Assembly: GCA_027924585.1 (NCBI GenBank)
Contig: BSBM01000036.1
Span: 2,418,001-2,482,000 of the forward strand
From: Larix kaempferi
Taxonomy: Eukaryota > Streptophyta > Pinopsida > Pinales > Pinaceae
DNA: 64,000 nt
Reading direction: 5' to 3'
Shown here: positions 62,785-64,000 of the stretch, one piece after another
Layout of the letters: every line of letters begins with the position of its first letter
How positions within the stretch are numbered: position 1 is the stretch's first letter
Notes under the pieces: generated by a model
Database searches by the model: none
What the model was told of the DNA's origin: nothing
The model's input: only the letters and a program-made list of their open reading frames with translations
Position numbers and translations under genes: made by a program

Positions 62785-62844
62785 AGATTAGTTTGTTTAG
62801 GAGAAGTCATAATGGAAGCGATTTAGGTATAGGTTGTGAATAGA

Positions 62845-64000
62845 GTGGATGGAGATCGCATCTATGGAGTTAACCGACAATTGTACAGTAGAAACCTGGT
62901 AATTTTCTACTCATTGCATCCTTCTTTACAAAAGCTTTTATATGGTTAGCGAATTTATTTCTGTATGTATGCTTTAAGATACAAGGACGGCTCTAGCAAC
63001 CGATTCTTATTTTACTGCATATTTGTTTAAAATACTGGTAAACGTATATACACACATTGCACAGTTTTGTTTTGGACGATTTTCTCAAAAGAATGAATCC
63101 ACCATATAACTCCGTATTAATTAGAAAGTTGTGCAGGACTTCTTCCAGCCAGGCATAGTCCATGATTTGGCTTGGAATACCATCTTAACCATTTCCTTTT
63201 TGTTGAAAGATACCCTTGGGGAGGTCTCGGGGGCTAGTTAAAACTATTGCATCTTCCGAGTATAAATCTCTTCGAAAGTTTATTAAGCTACAAATCCTGT
63301 CGAAGCCGGTCTAGTCCTTAATGTTTAAGACAATATAGACCCTATGCACCTATATACCTATTACCGCTTAAGATTGAATTCACTGAATACATATTCTTTT
63401 GCTTTTGCTATGGTATGGCTACTAAGTTAGAGATGCTAATTGCGTTTGGCATGTAATCTCCGATTATTATCGCACATCCTGGTTTGTTGATGAAGTCAAC
63501 TGCATTAAACCTCCATGCGTATACTCGATCTACAGCTTTTCATTAATAACGCCTCCGTAGGATAAGCATTCACGAACCATTTAAGGCTGTTTATGTATAT
63601 TTTCATTCCTTATACTAATAATTATTAAATGAATGTCTTTGTAGGTAAAAGTAATTTTCTGATAGAAATCATTATATGCTACATTCGGAAGAATTTATGT
63701 CATAACTTGGGTAAGGAATATATGTATACATTTAAATATATACATACATATATAAAGTATTACAATAGTTGTGATGACAATATAAATAAAAGACAATATA
63801 TATAGGTATGTAACAAGAGTTGCGTGCAGCTTAGTCCCCGCCCTATAGGATTTCATGTAGAAATAAATACTGGATATTATGAATTGATGTTTATTAAAAA
63901 ACAACAAAGAAAGCTATGCAATGACTGCCTTCCGGAATGATTTATTGTAAAAAAACAAAGCAATTGCTCCCTTTCTTAAAAGATTTAATGTAGAAATAAA
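62845..64000. other. Unassigned AT-rich sequence
   Basis: No recognisable domain or RNA gene. The minus frame 63907-63695 (70 aa) is AT-driven and unassigned. Confidence 0.55.

Overview
The window looks like a gene-poor, repeat-dense stretch of a large plant nuclear genome. A gymnosperm such as a conifer is my best inference, because the DNA is AT-rich, LTR retrotransposons of several ages lie nested in each other, and the copia gag/integrase type is one I associate with conifers. Nothing in it looks bacterial, organellar or viral in the infectious sense. Almost every long open frame belongs to a decayed retroelement.

Layout. 1-3.5 kb: AT-rich intergenic DNA with short tandem duplications. 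3580-4085 (minus): the only host gene I can reconstruct, a three-exon gene for a 107-residue secreted peptide precursor. It ends in a phytosulfokine-like motif (DY-I-Y-S-R), with a TATA box upstream. 4.2-8.1 kb: AT-rich with duplications. 8.1-13.7 kb (plus): very old Ty1/copia relic whose RT is interrupted twice. 14.07-15.75 kb: a dispersed repeat in inverted orientation flanking a truncated paralogue of the peptide gene. 16621-23017 (plus): complete copia element with LTRs, PBS, PPT and GTATT target duplication. Its gag-pol stays in one frame but carries about 12 nonsense codons. 23115-29968 (minus): LINE with a perfect 14-bp target duplication. 30-31.8 kb: unassigned. 31.8-34.6 kb (plus): Ty3/gypsy relic with long LTR-like sequence, PBS and gag. 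34.6-42.2 kb: unassigned, with a long low-complexity and minisatellite zone at 35.6-38.4 kb.

42.3-57.69 kb (minus): a copia element whose gag is split by a 12.6-kb Tat/Ogre-like gypsy element (43805-56402). The gypsy LTRs are nearly identical. The element has a GC-rich minisatellite leader, a perfect hairpin before gag, two extra zinc knuckles between protease and RT, an intact integrase DDE triad, and an extra sense ORF after integrase. 57.7-64 kb: dispersed repeat, possible solo LTR, a (TA)18 microsatellite, a tandem duplication and a weak candidate small exon.

The host gene and the mobile elements show no functional link. The most interesting items are the variant PSK-like precursor with its broken paralogue and the unusual coding layout of the Tat/Ogre-like element. 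All LTR and target-duplication boundaries were read by eye.
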